Origin: Deltaproteobacteria bacterium
GTDB taxonomy: Bacteria; Desulfobacterota; Desulfobulbia; Desulfobulbales; VMSU01
DNA length: 10,919 nucleotides
Direction of reading: 5' to 3'
Assembly: GCA_024274995.1 (NCBI GenBank)
Contig: JAJSAA010000268.1
Span: forward strand, 1 to 10,919
Numbering within the stretch: the first letter of the stretch is position 1; every line of letters starts with the position of its first letter. Positions 1-6,505 of the stretch are shown piece after piece. Position numbers and translations under genes: made by a program. The notes below the pieces were generated by a model. It ran no database searches. It was not told where the DNA came from and was given only the letters and a program-made list of their open reading frames with translations.

Positions 1-59
1 CAGTTTACTGGTTATTATTAATTGCACTATTTACAAAAGTAGGCGGTTTAAAAGTTGTC

Positions 60-1469
60 ATGGCAGAAAAACTTATAATAGTTGATGATCAACATGAATT
101 GGTGGATGGGCTGCGGGTTATGCTGCAGGATGAACTGCCCGAGGTGGAGATTGAGACCTTTACCAGCTCTCTCGCCGCCTTGGAACGAGCCCGTAAAGGG
201 CAGGTTGATCTGGTACTCACCGACATGCGGATGCCGACGATGGACGGCTTTCAGTTTCTCGACGAGCTTAAAAAGCTTGATTACGCCCTGGGGGTAGTAG
301 TGATGACGGCATATGGCGGTATTGAAACCGCGGTACAGGCCGTTAAAAGAGGGGCCTATGATTTCATATGCAAGCCTTTTGACTTTCATAATCTCTTGCA
401 GTTGCTCAACAATGGCCTGGAGAATACCCGTTTAATAAGAAAGAAGATCAAGCTGCAGCGGCGGCGGTCGGATCGCACCACCTTTGCTGATTTTGTCGGT
501 GAAACAGCTCCTATGCAGTGCTTTTATGATAATATAAGGGCGGTGGCCAGGGCAAATTACACTGTATTGATCAGGGGTGAGTCAGGAACCGGCAAGGAAC
601 TTACCGCCCGGGCCATTCACCAGGAGAGCGGCCGCCGGGATGCGAATCTAATTATGGTTAATTGCCCGGCTATTCCGGAGCAGTTACTGGAGAGTGAGCT
701 GTTTGGTCATAAGAAGGGGGCCTTCACCGGTGCTGATCGTGATTGTCAGGGGCTTTTCATCGAGGCTGGGGGCGGTACTATCTGTCTTGACGAAATTGGC
801 GATATTCCCCTCTCGGTGCAGGTTAAATTGTTGCGTGTTCTGCAGGAGGGTGAGATCCGTCCTCTCGGTGCCAAGAAGACCATTAAGTTAGACGTTCGGA
901 TACTTGCCTGTACCAACCAGAATCTGGAAAAGAAAATAGAGCAGGGGGTGTTTCGGGAGGATCTTTTTTACCGCCTGAATGTGGTAACCATTCATCCCCC
1001 GATATTGAGCGATATTCGTGATGATATTCCGCGCTTAATGGAGCATTTTGCCAAAATGACCTGTGCAGAGCAGGGAGTAGGCATGAAGGCTTTCCAACCA
1101 GAATTTGTCCAGGAGATGATGAGTAGATCCTGGCCGGGTAATGTACGGCAGTTACAGAATATAATTCGGCGGGCGGTGGTCTTCAGCGCGGGAGACGAGA
1201 TCGGTCTGGAGAGTATAAAGAACCATAATTATTATCCCGGCATACCGGAATCAGCTAATGAAATTATGGCTGATTTGCCGGACACAGTCAGTTATAAGGA
1301 GGCCAAGGCCAAGATTATTAAGAATTTCAGCTGTCGTTATATGGTCAATCTTCTGCGCCGCACGGATGGCAATGTCAGCAAGGCTGCGGGTGTTTCTGGA
1401 TTAAGCCGGGCGGCATTTCAAAAGATTATGAATCGCTACCAAATCTCGCCGGCTCAGTTTCGTCATTAA
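60..1469 (+). CDS. Sigma-54-dependent response regulator (NtrC family)
   Basis: A cytoplasmic transcription activator of a two-component system that would open sigma-54 promoters by ATP hydrolysis. The 469-residue protein has the full three-domain layout. The receiver (about 1-115) has acidic pair D9/D10, phosphoacceptor D55 in LTDMRMP, T83 and K105. The AAA+ domain (about 145-375) has Walker A GESGTGKE at 173-180, an intact sigma-54-contacting GAFTGA loop at 220-225, Walker B around CLDEIGD (242-248), the FREDLFYRLNV arginine-finger region near 298-308 and WPGNVRQL. A Fis-type helix-turn-helix follows at about 436-463 (DGNVSKAAG...). The ATG at 60 is chosen because the receiver begins immediately after it. 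AGGCGG at 41-46 is a rather distant ribosome site. The frame is open upstream to the window edge, so the gene could begin earlier, but this would add non-family residues. Its sensor kinase is not in the window and may lie just upstream. The targets are unknown. Confidence 0.95.
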   Translation: MAEKLIIVDDQHELVDGLRVMLQDELPEVEIETFTSSLAALERARKGQVDLVLTDMRMPTMDGFQFLDELKKLDYALGVVVMTAYGGIETAVQAVKRGAYDFICKPFDFHNLLQLLNNGLENTRLIRKKIKLQRRRSDRTTFADFVGETAPMQCFYDNIRAVARANYTVLIRGESGTGKELTARAIHQESGRRDANLIMVNCPAIPEQLLESELFGHKKGAFTGADRDCQGLFIEAGGGTICLDEIGDIPLSVQVKLLRVLQEGEIRPLGAKKTIKLDVRILACTNQNLEKKIEQGVFREDLFYRLNVVTIHPPILSDIRDDIPRLMEHFAKMTCAEQGVGMKAFQPEFVQEMMSRSWPGNVRQLQNIIRRAVVFSAGDEIGLESIKNHNYYPGIPESANEIMADLPDTVSYKEAKAKIIKNFSCRYMVNLLRRTDGNVSKAAGVSGLSRAAFQKIMNRYQISPAQFRH

Positions 1470-1522
1470 TGTTTTCTGTTACCGGGAAAATGGCAGGCGC
1501 TTATGTTTGAAGGGGCTGCAAG

Positions 1523-2734
1523 TCAGGGACTGGGCAGGATAGAGCGTATTTGATCTAAAAGTTGATGAGCGGTTTCTTCTTTGCTGAGTCGGGGTAATTC
1601 TAATTTTTTACCCTGGCGGTTGATGATAATAACCTGGTTGTTGTCGCTGGCAAAGGCGCTTTGGCTGCTGCCTATGTCGTTAATAACAATGAGATCAAGA
1701 TTTTTGGTCTTTAACTTCTTCAGCCCATGAGCCAGATGGTCACGGCTTTCAGCGGCAAAACCCACCAGCAGGGGAAGGGCATTCTCACCCTTTAATTCTC
1801 CTAGTGATTTAAGAATATCCTCATTGGCCGTAAGCTTAAGTTCAAGGCTAATGGTGCCTTTTTTTATCTTGTGGGGGCTTGGGGTTAAGGGGCTGTAATC
1901 AGCCACTGCGGCCGCCTTGATTATAATCTGGGACTGGGGGGCTTTTTGGTGGACGAACTTTGCCATCTCCTGGGCACTGCGCACCCGGATAGTGGTGATT
2001 GTGGGCGGATCAGGAAGAGCCGATGGGCCGCTTATCAGGGTGACTGCGGCGCCGCGCTGGCGGGCCGCCCTGGCCAGGGCATAACCCATCTTGCCCGATG
2101 AGCGGTTGCCGATAAAACGTACCGGGTCAATATCCTCATAGGTGGGGCCGGCGGTGATGAGGATATTGATACCCTGTAAATCCTGGGGGGTAAGGGCGGC
2201 GGCAATATACTCCCGAACTGTGTGCCACTCAGGCAGCCGCCCCGGCCCCTCATCGCCGCAGGCCATGGCTCCGGCGGCCGGCGGGGCAATTATACAGCCA
2301 TATTGGCGTAAAGAAGCAAGATTGGCCTGGGTGGCGGGGTGGAGATACATATTGCTGTTCATGGCCGGGCAGATCAGTACAGGTGCCCTGGTGGCCAGGG
2401 CGATGGCGGTTAACAGATTATCGGCCTGGCCATGGGCCAGTTTGGCAATGGTATTGGCTGTGGCCGGGGCGATGAGCAGCAGATCACAGTGCCGGGCCAG
2501 GTTGATGTGGGGAATCAGCTCGGCATCCTCGGGGCTGAAAATGTCTCCATAAACCCGGCGGCCGGAGAGGGCGGCTAAGGTCAGGGGGGTGATGAAGCGG
2601 GCGGCGGCTTCGGTCTGCACCACCTGTACCTCGGCCTCCTCCCGCCTTAAGGCTCGAATCCATTCGGCTGTTTTATAGGCGGCAATACCACCTGTGACCC
2701 CGATGGTAATTCTTTTGCCGGCCAGCTGGGCCAT
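1523..2734 (-). CDS. coaBC: Bifunctional phosphopantothenoylcysteine decarboxylase / phosphopantothenate-cysteine ligase
   Basis: A cytoplasmic enzyme of coenzyme A synthesis. It joins cysteine to 4'-phosphopantothenate using CTP, then decarboxylates the product with FMN. The N-terminal CoaC half (about 1-180) shows GVTGGIAAYK at 12-21, the catalytic-type His76 in PHINLAR, the PAMNSNMY motif at 123-130 and the substrate-flap Cys159 in AMACGDEGPGRLPE. The C-terminal CoaB half (about 188-400) shows ITAGPTYEDIDPVRFIGNRSSGKMG from 193, KAAAVADY at 273-280, KIKK at 289-292 and the INDIGSSQSAF...DNN segment near 351-366. The length of 403 residues is normal. Its ATG shares one base with the TAA of the upstream lipoprotein gene (TAATG), so it is probably translated by reinitiation from that gene. 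The 3' end is convergent with the response regulator gene, and no clear terminator is visible in the 53-base gap. Confidence 0.97.
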   Translation of the reverse strand: MAQLAGKRITIGVTGGIAAYKTAEWIRALRREEAEVQVVQTEAAARFITPLTLAALSGRRVYGDIFSPEDAELIPHINLARHCDLLLIAPATANTIAKLAHGQADNLLTAIALATRAPVLICPAMNSNMYLHPATQANLASLRQYGCIIAPPAAGAMACGDEGPGRLPEWHTVREYIAAALTPQDLQGINILITAGPTYEDIDPVRFIGNRSSGKMGYALARAARQRGAAVTLISGPSALPDPPTITTIRVRSAQEMAKFVHQKAPQSQIIIKAAAVADYSPLTPSPHKIKKGTISLELKLTANEDILKSLGELKGENALPLLVGFAAESRDHLAHGLKKLKTKNLDLIVINDIGSSQSAFASDNNQVIIINRQGKKLELPRLSKEETAHQLLDQIRSILPSP

Positions 2735-3210
2735 TATTGGCCGTTGCTTGAAAGATTATTGTCGCTTATATAAACAGTAACCTTAGTTTCATAGCCGAAA
2801 GAGTCGCTGTAGATGGAGATCATACAGTTCTTGTTCGGTTTCGTGAAGGCCAGCAGGGTGTTGTTGTAGCGCACTTCGCCGATTAAACGCCAATTGTTTT
2901 TCTGCATGGAGTTGACAAAAAAATCGGCCAGCGAGGCCATCTCAACCCGGCCTGCAAGGGCGATAACCCCGCCGGTGAAGGAGGAGGTGTTGATAAACAT
3001 GGTGTGCTTGGAATCCAGCTTTAATTCACCCGGCACTTCAAAGTCGTTAAAGCTGGTGGGGAAGTAGGGGGCGTTCTGGGCCGTGGTGTCCTTGGCCGCA
3101 GCACTTGAACCAGTTTTGCCGGTGCCGGTACGCATATTGGCGCAGGCGGTGAGGCTTAGAGCAAGAAGTATTGTCGTGGCGATTTTTGATAGATTTTTAC
3201 AATTAAGCAT
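2734..3210 (-). CDS. Small predicted lipoprotein of unknown function
   Basis: The family is not recognised. The 158-residue product begins with a short basic N-terminus and a hydrophobic stretch (about 10-22) ending in a lipobox LTAC with Cys23, so it is predicted to be lipid-anchored and face the periplasm. A low-complexity Ser/Ala/Thr/Gly linker (about 25-46) follows. The folded part (about 50-150) contains SFTGGVIALAGRVEM, a segment FFVNSMQKNNWRL, and alternating polar and hydrophobic strands towards the C-terminus, which suggests a small alpha/beta domain. The start is supported by a strong AGGAGG at 3216-3221, five bases upstream of the ATG. It is the first gene of a two-gene unit with coaBC (one-base TAATG overlap), although nothing in the sequence suggests a role in CoA synthesis. 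Confidence 0.85.
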   Translation of the reverse strand: MLNCKNLSKIATTILLALSLTACANMRTGTGKTGSSAAAKDTTAQNAPYFPTSFNDFEVPGELKLDSKHTMFINTSSFTGGVIALAGRVEMASLADFFVNSMQKNNWRLIGEVRYNNTLLAFTKPNKNCMISIYSDSFGYETKVTVYISDNNLSSNGQ

Positions 3211-3345
3211 TTTAACCTCCTGTATTTTACTTTTAGGATTAATATAAAGCCATTTTATCCAAAATTTAATAATTTATACTATGTATCATATTGAAAATCC
3301 ACTAAAAGATTTCAGGTTCAGATTACGAAAAACGGAGGAATAGAA
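3211..3345. promoter_or_regulatory. AT-rich divergent promoter region between lipoprotein-coaBC and tatD-yggS
   Basis: These 135 bases separate two divergent gene pairs and must carry start signals for both. The stretch is visibly much more AT-rich than the flanking genes. Possible -10 elements are TATACT at about 3278-3283 on the plus strand and TATAAA or TAAAAT hexamers on the minus strand. None has a convincing -35 hexamer at 16-18 bases, so no exact promoter is claimed. The ends hold the two ribosome sites: AGGAGG for the lipoprotein and GGAGG for tatD. Confidence 0.4.
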
Positions 3346-4173
3346 TTGGTCAAAAAGAAGAAGAACAGGGCACCTCTGCCGGAGCTACCGCCTGGGGCGC
3401 GGCTCTTTGACAGCCACTGCCATCTTGATATGGAGGATTATAGCGCTGACTGCTCAGAGGTTATTAAGCGGGCGGCACGGGCCGGGGTCAGCAAAATAAT
3501 GACCATCGGGATTGATCTGCCGAGTTCCAGGGCTGCCCTGCGCCTAACTGAAACCCACCCCGGCATATTTTGCGCCGTGGGAATCCATCCTCATTCCGCC
3601 GCTGCGGCCGATGATGCCGCTCTAACGGAGATCAGCCAGCTCGCCCGATCCGTTAAGGTAAGGGCTATTGGTGAGATTGGTCTGGATTATGCCAAAATGT
3701 ATTGTCCCAGGGAGGAGCAGATTACTGCCTTTCGGCAGCAGCTTGAGCTAGCCGCTGAACTGAGATTACCGGTTATTATCCATGATCGAGAGGCCCACGA
3801 GGAGACGATGGCCATCCTTCGCCAGGTGGCTCCCCTTCAGCAGCGGGGGGTGATGCATTGTTTTTCCGGTGATCTGACTCTGGCTCGGGAGGTGGTGGAT
3901 TTGGGTCTTTATATTTCCCTCCCCGGCGTTTTGACCTTTAACAAGACGGAAGCCCTGCGGGAGGTGGCCAGGGAAATCCCCTTGGAATCGCTTATCATCG
4001 AAACCGATGCTCCTTTTCTTACCCCGGCCCCGTATCGCGGTAAGAGAAATGAACCGGCCTATGTCCTTTATACTGCCCAGTGTCTATCTGAAATCAGGGG
4101 TATTACATTGGCAGAGGCGGCGGCGCAAACCACCTTGAACTGTGAAAAATTATTTGCTTTGGAGGGAAAATGA
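3346..4173 (+). CDS. TatD-family metal-dependent hydrolase / DNase
   Basis: A cytoplasmic TIM-barrel metallohydrolase of the TatD family, whose characterised members are 3'-5' exonucleases or deoxyribonucleases. The 275-residue protein has the whole metal-ligand set: H24 and H26 in DSHCHLD, the GIHPH motif at 79-83, E110 in GEIGLDY, H146 in IIHDR, H171 in MHCFSG and D221 in ETDAPFL. The start is a TTG at 3346, chosen because GGAGG at 3334-3338 lies seven bases upstream. This gives an N-terminal tail rich in Lys (KKKKNR) before the barrel, about 18 residues longer than many homologues. The stop overlaps the ATG of the next gene (ATGA), so the two are co-translated. The family assignment is firm, but the exact substrate cannot be read from the sequence. 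Confidence 0.95.
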   Translation: MVKKKKNRAPLPELPPGARLFDSHCHLDMEDYSADCSEVIKRAARAGVSKIMTIGIDLPSSRAALRLTETHPGIFCAVGIHPHSAAAADDAALTEISQLARSVKVRAIGEIGLDYAKMYCPREEQITAFRQQLELAAELRLPVIIHDREAHEETMAILRQVAPLQQRGVMHCFSGDLTLAREVVDLGLYISLPGVLTFNKTEALREVAREIPLESLIIETDAPFLTPAPYRGKRNEPAYVLYTAQCLSEIRGITLAEAAAQTTLNCEKLFALEGK

Positions 4174-4850
4174 GTCTTGAGGAAAACCTGAGTTGGATAA
4201 AAGAGAGAATAGCAGCCGCAGCCGGGCGGGCCGGACGAAATCCTGACCAGATTACCTTAGTGGCGGTCAGCAAGACCAAGAACGCTGATATGGTGCGGCA
4301 GGCTTTGGCGGCCGGGCAGTTAGAGTTCGGTGAAAATTATCTCCAGGAGGCGGCGGCGAAAATTGCCCTGTTGGCCGGGGCCTGCCGCTGGCATTGTATT
4401 GGGCATATCCAATCCAACAAGGCCCGGCTGGCGGCGGAGATATTTGATGTGGTGGAAACCATTGACCGTTTAAAGATTGCCCTGGCTCTGGAACGTCATC
4501 TCGCTGCCATGGGTAAAATTATGCTGGTTTACATCCAGGTCAATATAGGCCGGGAGCCGCAGAAGGCGGGGGTGATGCCGGAAGAGGCGGCGGATCTGGC
4601 CCGTGAGGTGACGGCCTGCGCCCATTTGCGCTTAAGTGGTTTAATGGCCATTCCCCCCCATAGCCAGGAAGTGGAAAAAAGCCGCCGCCATTTCCGCGCT
4701 CTGCGTGAATTAGGGGCAGAGATCAGCAATACCCTGAGGCTTGGAGATAACTTGGGGCTGTCGATGGGGATGAGCGGTGATTTTGAGACGGCAATTGAGG
4801 AGGGAGCTACCTTGGTGCGGGTGGGAACGGCAATTTTTGGCGGTCGTTAA
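4170..4850 (+). CDS. yggS: YggS/PROSC-family pyridoxal phosphate homeostasis protein
   Basis: A cytoplasmic single-domain PLP-binding protein with an alanine-racemase-like barrel. Characterised members have no demonstrated enzyme activity and help balance vitamin B6 and amino acid pools. Family marks in the 226 residues are VAVSKTK with the PLP-lysine K35, FGENYLQE at 53-60, WHCIGHIQSNK at 74-84, GLMAIPP at 157-163, and the phosphate-binding C-terminus LSMGMSGDFETAIEEGAT...RVGTAIFG from 197. The length is normal. The ATG overlaps the tatD stop by four bases, a sign of translational coupling. Its TAA lies in a four-base tail-to-tail overlap with the minus-strand cyclase gene, so there is no room for a terminator between the convergent genes. 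Confidence 0.95.
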   Translation: MSLEENLSWIKERIAAAAGRAGRNPDQITLVAVSKTKNADMVRQALAAGQLEFGENYLQEAAAKIALLAGACRWHCIGHIQSNKARLAAEIFDVVETIDRLKIALALERHLAAMGKIMLVYIQVNIGREPQKAGVMPEEAADLAREVTACAHLRLSGLMAIPPHSQEVEKSRRHFRALRELGAEISNTLRLGDNLGLSMGMSGDFETAIEEGATLVRVGTAIFGGR

Positions 4851-5794
4851 AGAAGCGTCTCTAACTGGTTGAAATCAGCCCCATAGGCCGTTACTGATTC
4901 CCGGCGGCCCTTGACCTGATAGCTACCCCTGGCCAGTGATTGGCTCAGGGGCTTTAATTCTTTGGCGGCTTCGGCGCCGATTATAACGTCTTTGCCGATC
5001 CGGCCGGTGAGTTCCTCTAATCGAAAGGTCACATTTACCAGATCACCGATTACGGTGTAATCCCGGCCGCCTTCCACGCCGATATTACCCACTACCGCCT
5101 CGCCGGTATTCAGAGCGGCTCCAATCCGCAATGGTTCTTTGAGATTTACCCTTTTGCCAAGTTTCAGGGTCTCATGTGACAGCTCAAGGGCGCAGGACAG
5201 GGCCTGGTGTATATTGCGGGAGAGATTATTGCGGCCGATCCAGGTCGCCAGTACCGCATCACCGATGAATTTGTCGATACTGCCCTGATGGCGGTCTATG
5301 ACGGTCTGGATGAGCGCTGTCCACAGTTTGAGAATCTGAGAAATGCTTTTATCACCAATTTCCTCTGATAGACTGGTAAAATCACGAATATCGCAGATGA
5401 GGATGGTCACCTGATCTTTTTCCAGGAAGGCAACAGTCAGCTCATCGTCCTCTGCAATAATTTCTTTCTGTTCTGGTATTCCTTCCTGTATAAAGGTGAG
5501 AGTGGTGCGGCTGCCGATCCCGATCAGATCACCGGAGCAGAGGCGGGTGGGGGTGTGTATGCGCTGACCGTTGATTGAGGTACCGTTTGAGCTGCCAAGA
5601 TCAATGGCATTGAAGAGGCCGTTTTCTTCGCGCTGGAGTATGGCGTGCTGGCGGGATGTCCAGCTGTTGGTCAGGATGATATCGTTTTCAGTCCCCCGGC
5701 CGATGCGGAATGATGACTGGGCGGTCAGGGGCCAGGTCTTGATAATGTTGCCCTGTTTGTCAAGCAGGGCCAGAGATGAATGGCCGGATGTCAT
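4847..5794 (-). CDS. FHA domain - class III adenylate/guanylate cyclase
   Basis: A soluble 315-residue signalling enzyme predicted to make cAMP from ATP. The N-terminal FHA domain (about 25-102), a phosphothreonine-binding module, has the usual R30-I-G-R33, S47-x-x-H50 and N70-G71 residues. The cyclase domain (about 125-310) has both metal aspartates, D135 (ILICDIRDFT) and D179 (KFIGDAV). K175 and D245 (RDYTVIGD) are the pair that normally selects adenine, and N254 and R258 (VNVTFRLE) are the transition-state residues. All expected catalytic positions appear intact, and cAMP is the likeliest product by residue type. The ATG has no purine-rich ribosome site of its own. It overlaps the TGA of the upstream selenoprotein gene (ATGA), so translation probably depends on ribosomes finishing that gene. 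There is no transmembrane segment. A kinase supplying the phosphothreonine ligand is not in the window. Confidence 0.93.
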   Translation of the reverse strand: MTSGHSSLALLDKQGNIIKTWPLTAQSSFRIGRGTENDIILTNSWTSRQHAILQREENGLFNAIDLGSSNGTSINGQRIHTPTRLCSGDLIGIGSRTTLTFIQEGIPEQKEIIAEDDELTVAFLEKDQVTILICDIRDFTSLSEEIGDKSISQILKLWTALIQTVIDRHQGSIDKFIGDAVLATWIGRNNLSRNIHQALSCALELSHETLKLGKRVNLKEPLRIGAALNTGEAVVGNIGVEGGRDYTVIGDLVNVTFRLEELTGRIGKDVIIGAEAAKELKPLSQSLARGSYQVKGRRESVTAYGADFNQLETLL

Positions 5795-6015
5795 AATTTT
5801 TGTTGTAGGAGGGCTATAATCTCGGCGGCCTCTGGATTATGTTTGGCTTTTTTCTTGGAGAATATCTCTACTCCATCGGCCTGAACGGTAAAAATTCCCC
5901 CGGAACCGGGGACTAATTCAATGTCAGCCTCAATGGCGGCTGACAGCTGGTCTCGCAAACTGGAGGCCTTGGGTAAATAGTTTCATTGGTTGCAGTAGGT
6001 GATAGTAATCAGCAT
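5791..6015 (-). CDS. SelW/Rdx-family selenoprotein (CxxU, in-frame UGA)
   Basis: Reading the minus strand from the ATG at 6013-6015 gives 74 residues if the TGA at 5983-5985 (codon 11) is decoded as selenocysteine. The product starts MLITITYCNQ-Sec-NYLPKASSL, placing Sec11 in a CxxU motif (C8) after the first beta strand, exactly where the SelW/SelT/SelH (Rdx, thioredoxin-like) family has its CxxC/CxxU. Further family marks follow the TGA: ELVPGSGGIFTV (33-44) and DGVEIFSKK (47-55), then a C-terminal helix. Conservation on both sides of the TGA argues against a pseudogene or chance frame. A ribosome site AGAGGA at 6023-6028 stands seven bases upstream. The true stop, TGA at 5791-5793, overlaps the ATG of the FHA-cyclase gene. 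The protein is cytosolic and probably a thiol-selenol redox protein with unknown partner. Decoding needs selA, selB, selC and selD elsewhere in the genome. Confidence 0.87.
5949..5968 (-). promoter_or_regulatory. Candidate bacterial SECIS hairpin
   Basis: The stem begins 14 bases after the UGA of the selenoprotein gene, inside its coding sequence. The minus strand folds as GGCCTC (5968-5963) against GAGACC (5954-5949), five of six pairs with one C-A mismatch. The 8-base apical loop CAGTTTGC (5962-5955) contains a G followed by U residues. Distance, small loop and loop G agree with the known loose pattern of bacterial SECIS elements bound by SelB. The fold is short and was made by eye. Confidence 0.5.
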
Positions 6016-6041
6016 TTTTTATTCCTCTTTGAACATTTTTT

Positions 6042-6082
6042 AAAAAAACCACCGCCCGTGCCCACCAGCGGACGTGGGCGGT
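6042..6082 (-). terminator. Terminator-like hairpin just upstream of the selenoprotein gene (possible attenuator)
   Basis: On the minus strand ACCGCCC (6082-6076) pairs with GGGCGGT (6057-6051), with a partly paired GC-rich interior, followed by GG and seven T residues (6048-6042). This is the form of an intrinsic terminator. It ends only 26 bases before the selenoprotein ATG, with no convincing promoter in between. It therefore either ends an upstream transcript or acts as a conditional stop in the leader of the selenoprotein-cyclase mRNA. Confidence 0.6.
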
Positions 6083-6278
6083 AGATATAATGATTTACTT
6101 TTAAGCACCACAACTATTCAGTGAGGGCTAAAAATATAAGCACCCAACAAACCACACTCTTGACTTTATAATATCTCGAAATGTAGCGGTACGACTACGA
6201 TCGTATGCGAGCGTTTCAGGGTATTCATGGAGCGCTTACCTGAAAATTACCCTCAACTCGTAACCGATACAGTTTAAT

Positions 6279-6307
6279 TTTATGCTCAATTCACTGCTTA
6301 ATTTCAA
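6279..6307 (-). promoter_or_regulatory. Weak candidate sigma-70 promoter for a leader RNA
   Basis: On the minus strand TTGAAA (6307-6302) and CATAAA (6284-6279) are separated by 17 bases. Transcription from here would give a leader of roughly 230 bases, ending at the terminator-like hairpin before the selenoprotein gene. In such AT-rich DNA a match of this quality can arise by chance. Confidence 0.22.
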
Positions 6308-6317
6308 GCAGTTTTTT
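6293..6317 (+). terminator. Weak terminator-like hairpin, plus strand
   Basis: ACTGCTT (6293-6299) and AAGCAGT (6306-6312) form a 7-bp perfect stem with a six-base loop, and a run of five further T residues follows at 6313-6317. It has the shape of an intrinsic terminator on the plus strand, but the stem is AT-rich and no plus-strand gene precedes it. Confidence 0.3.
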
Positions 6318-6505
6318 GTAAGCAGTTCATTAAAAGCTGAGTTATACCGCAAGCGGCATCCTAAACACAACGAACTTAAGTTACAAAAGACAAAAAGTAC
6401 CACTCTAAATAAATACTGTTAAACTGTTACTTCAAATAGTTATAGCCTTATGGCAAAATGAGTTCGTTGGAAGTCACTGAAAAAATGCCGGGCATAAGTA
6501 CGACG

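Larger units (their letters stand above)
6083..6505. other. AT-rich non-coding stretch with several inverted and direct repeats
   Basis: No plausible protein gene is visible; the longest frames are short and match no family I recognise. The base composition is clearly richer in A and T than the genes on both sides. Structures seen by eye: TTTCAGG/CCTGAAA arms at 6214-6220 and 6239-6245, with GGGTA/TACCC as an alternative pairing; a palindrome TACGATCGTA at 6196-6205; a 7-bp hairpin at 6293-6312; AGTTATA followed by a short hairpin twice (about 6340 and 6438); and CAACGAACT/AGTTCGTTG arms at 6368-6376 and 6461-6469. Possible explanations are a structured leader or small RNA on the minus strand, or a decayed mobile or dispersed repeat. 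I cannot choose between them. Confidence 0.6.

Noticed and set aside
1..59. 3' end of a sensor kinase gene upstream of the sigma-54 regulator
   Set aside because: Only a few codons could be present before stops and no kinase motif is visible; likely in context but not supported by sequence.
2142..2552. Long plus-strand frame opposite coaBC
   Set aside because: It is a shadow of a GC-rich, clearly conserved minus-strand gene and its translation has no family features.
5983..5985. UGA as a nonsense mutation making a pseudogene
   Set aside because: The reading frame, family motifs, ribosome site and stop/start overlap are all intact, and the UGA falls precisely on the redox position where Sec is known in this family.
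6159..6174. TTGACT with TATAAT at 6159-6174 as a plus-strand promoter
   Set aside because: The two hexamers are almost adjacent instead of about 17 bases apart, so they cannot form one promoter.
6179..6240. Small minus-strand peptide of 20 residues starting MNTLKRSH
   Set aside because: It has no convincing ribosome site, no recognised family and lies in repeat-rich AT DNA; a chance frame is likelier.
6361..6475. Integron attC-like site formed by CAACGAACT and AGTTCGTTG
   Set aside because: The outer boxes do not fully match RYYYAAC/GTTRRRY, and the paired arms are contiguous rather than split into R and L boxes. No integrase or cassette gene is present.
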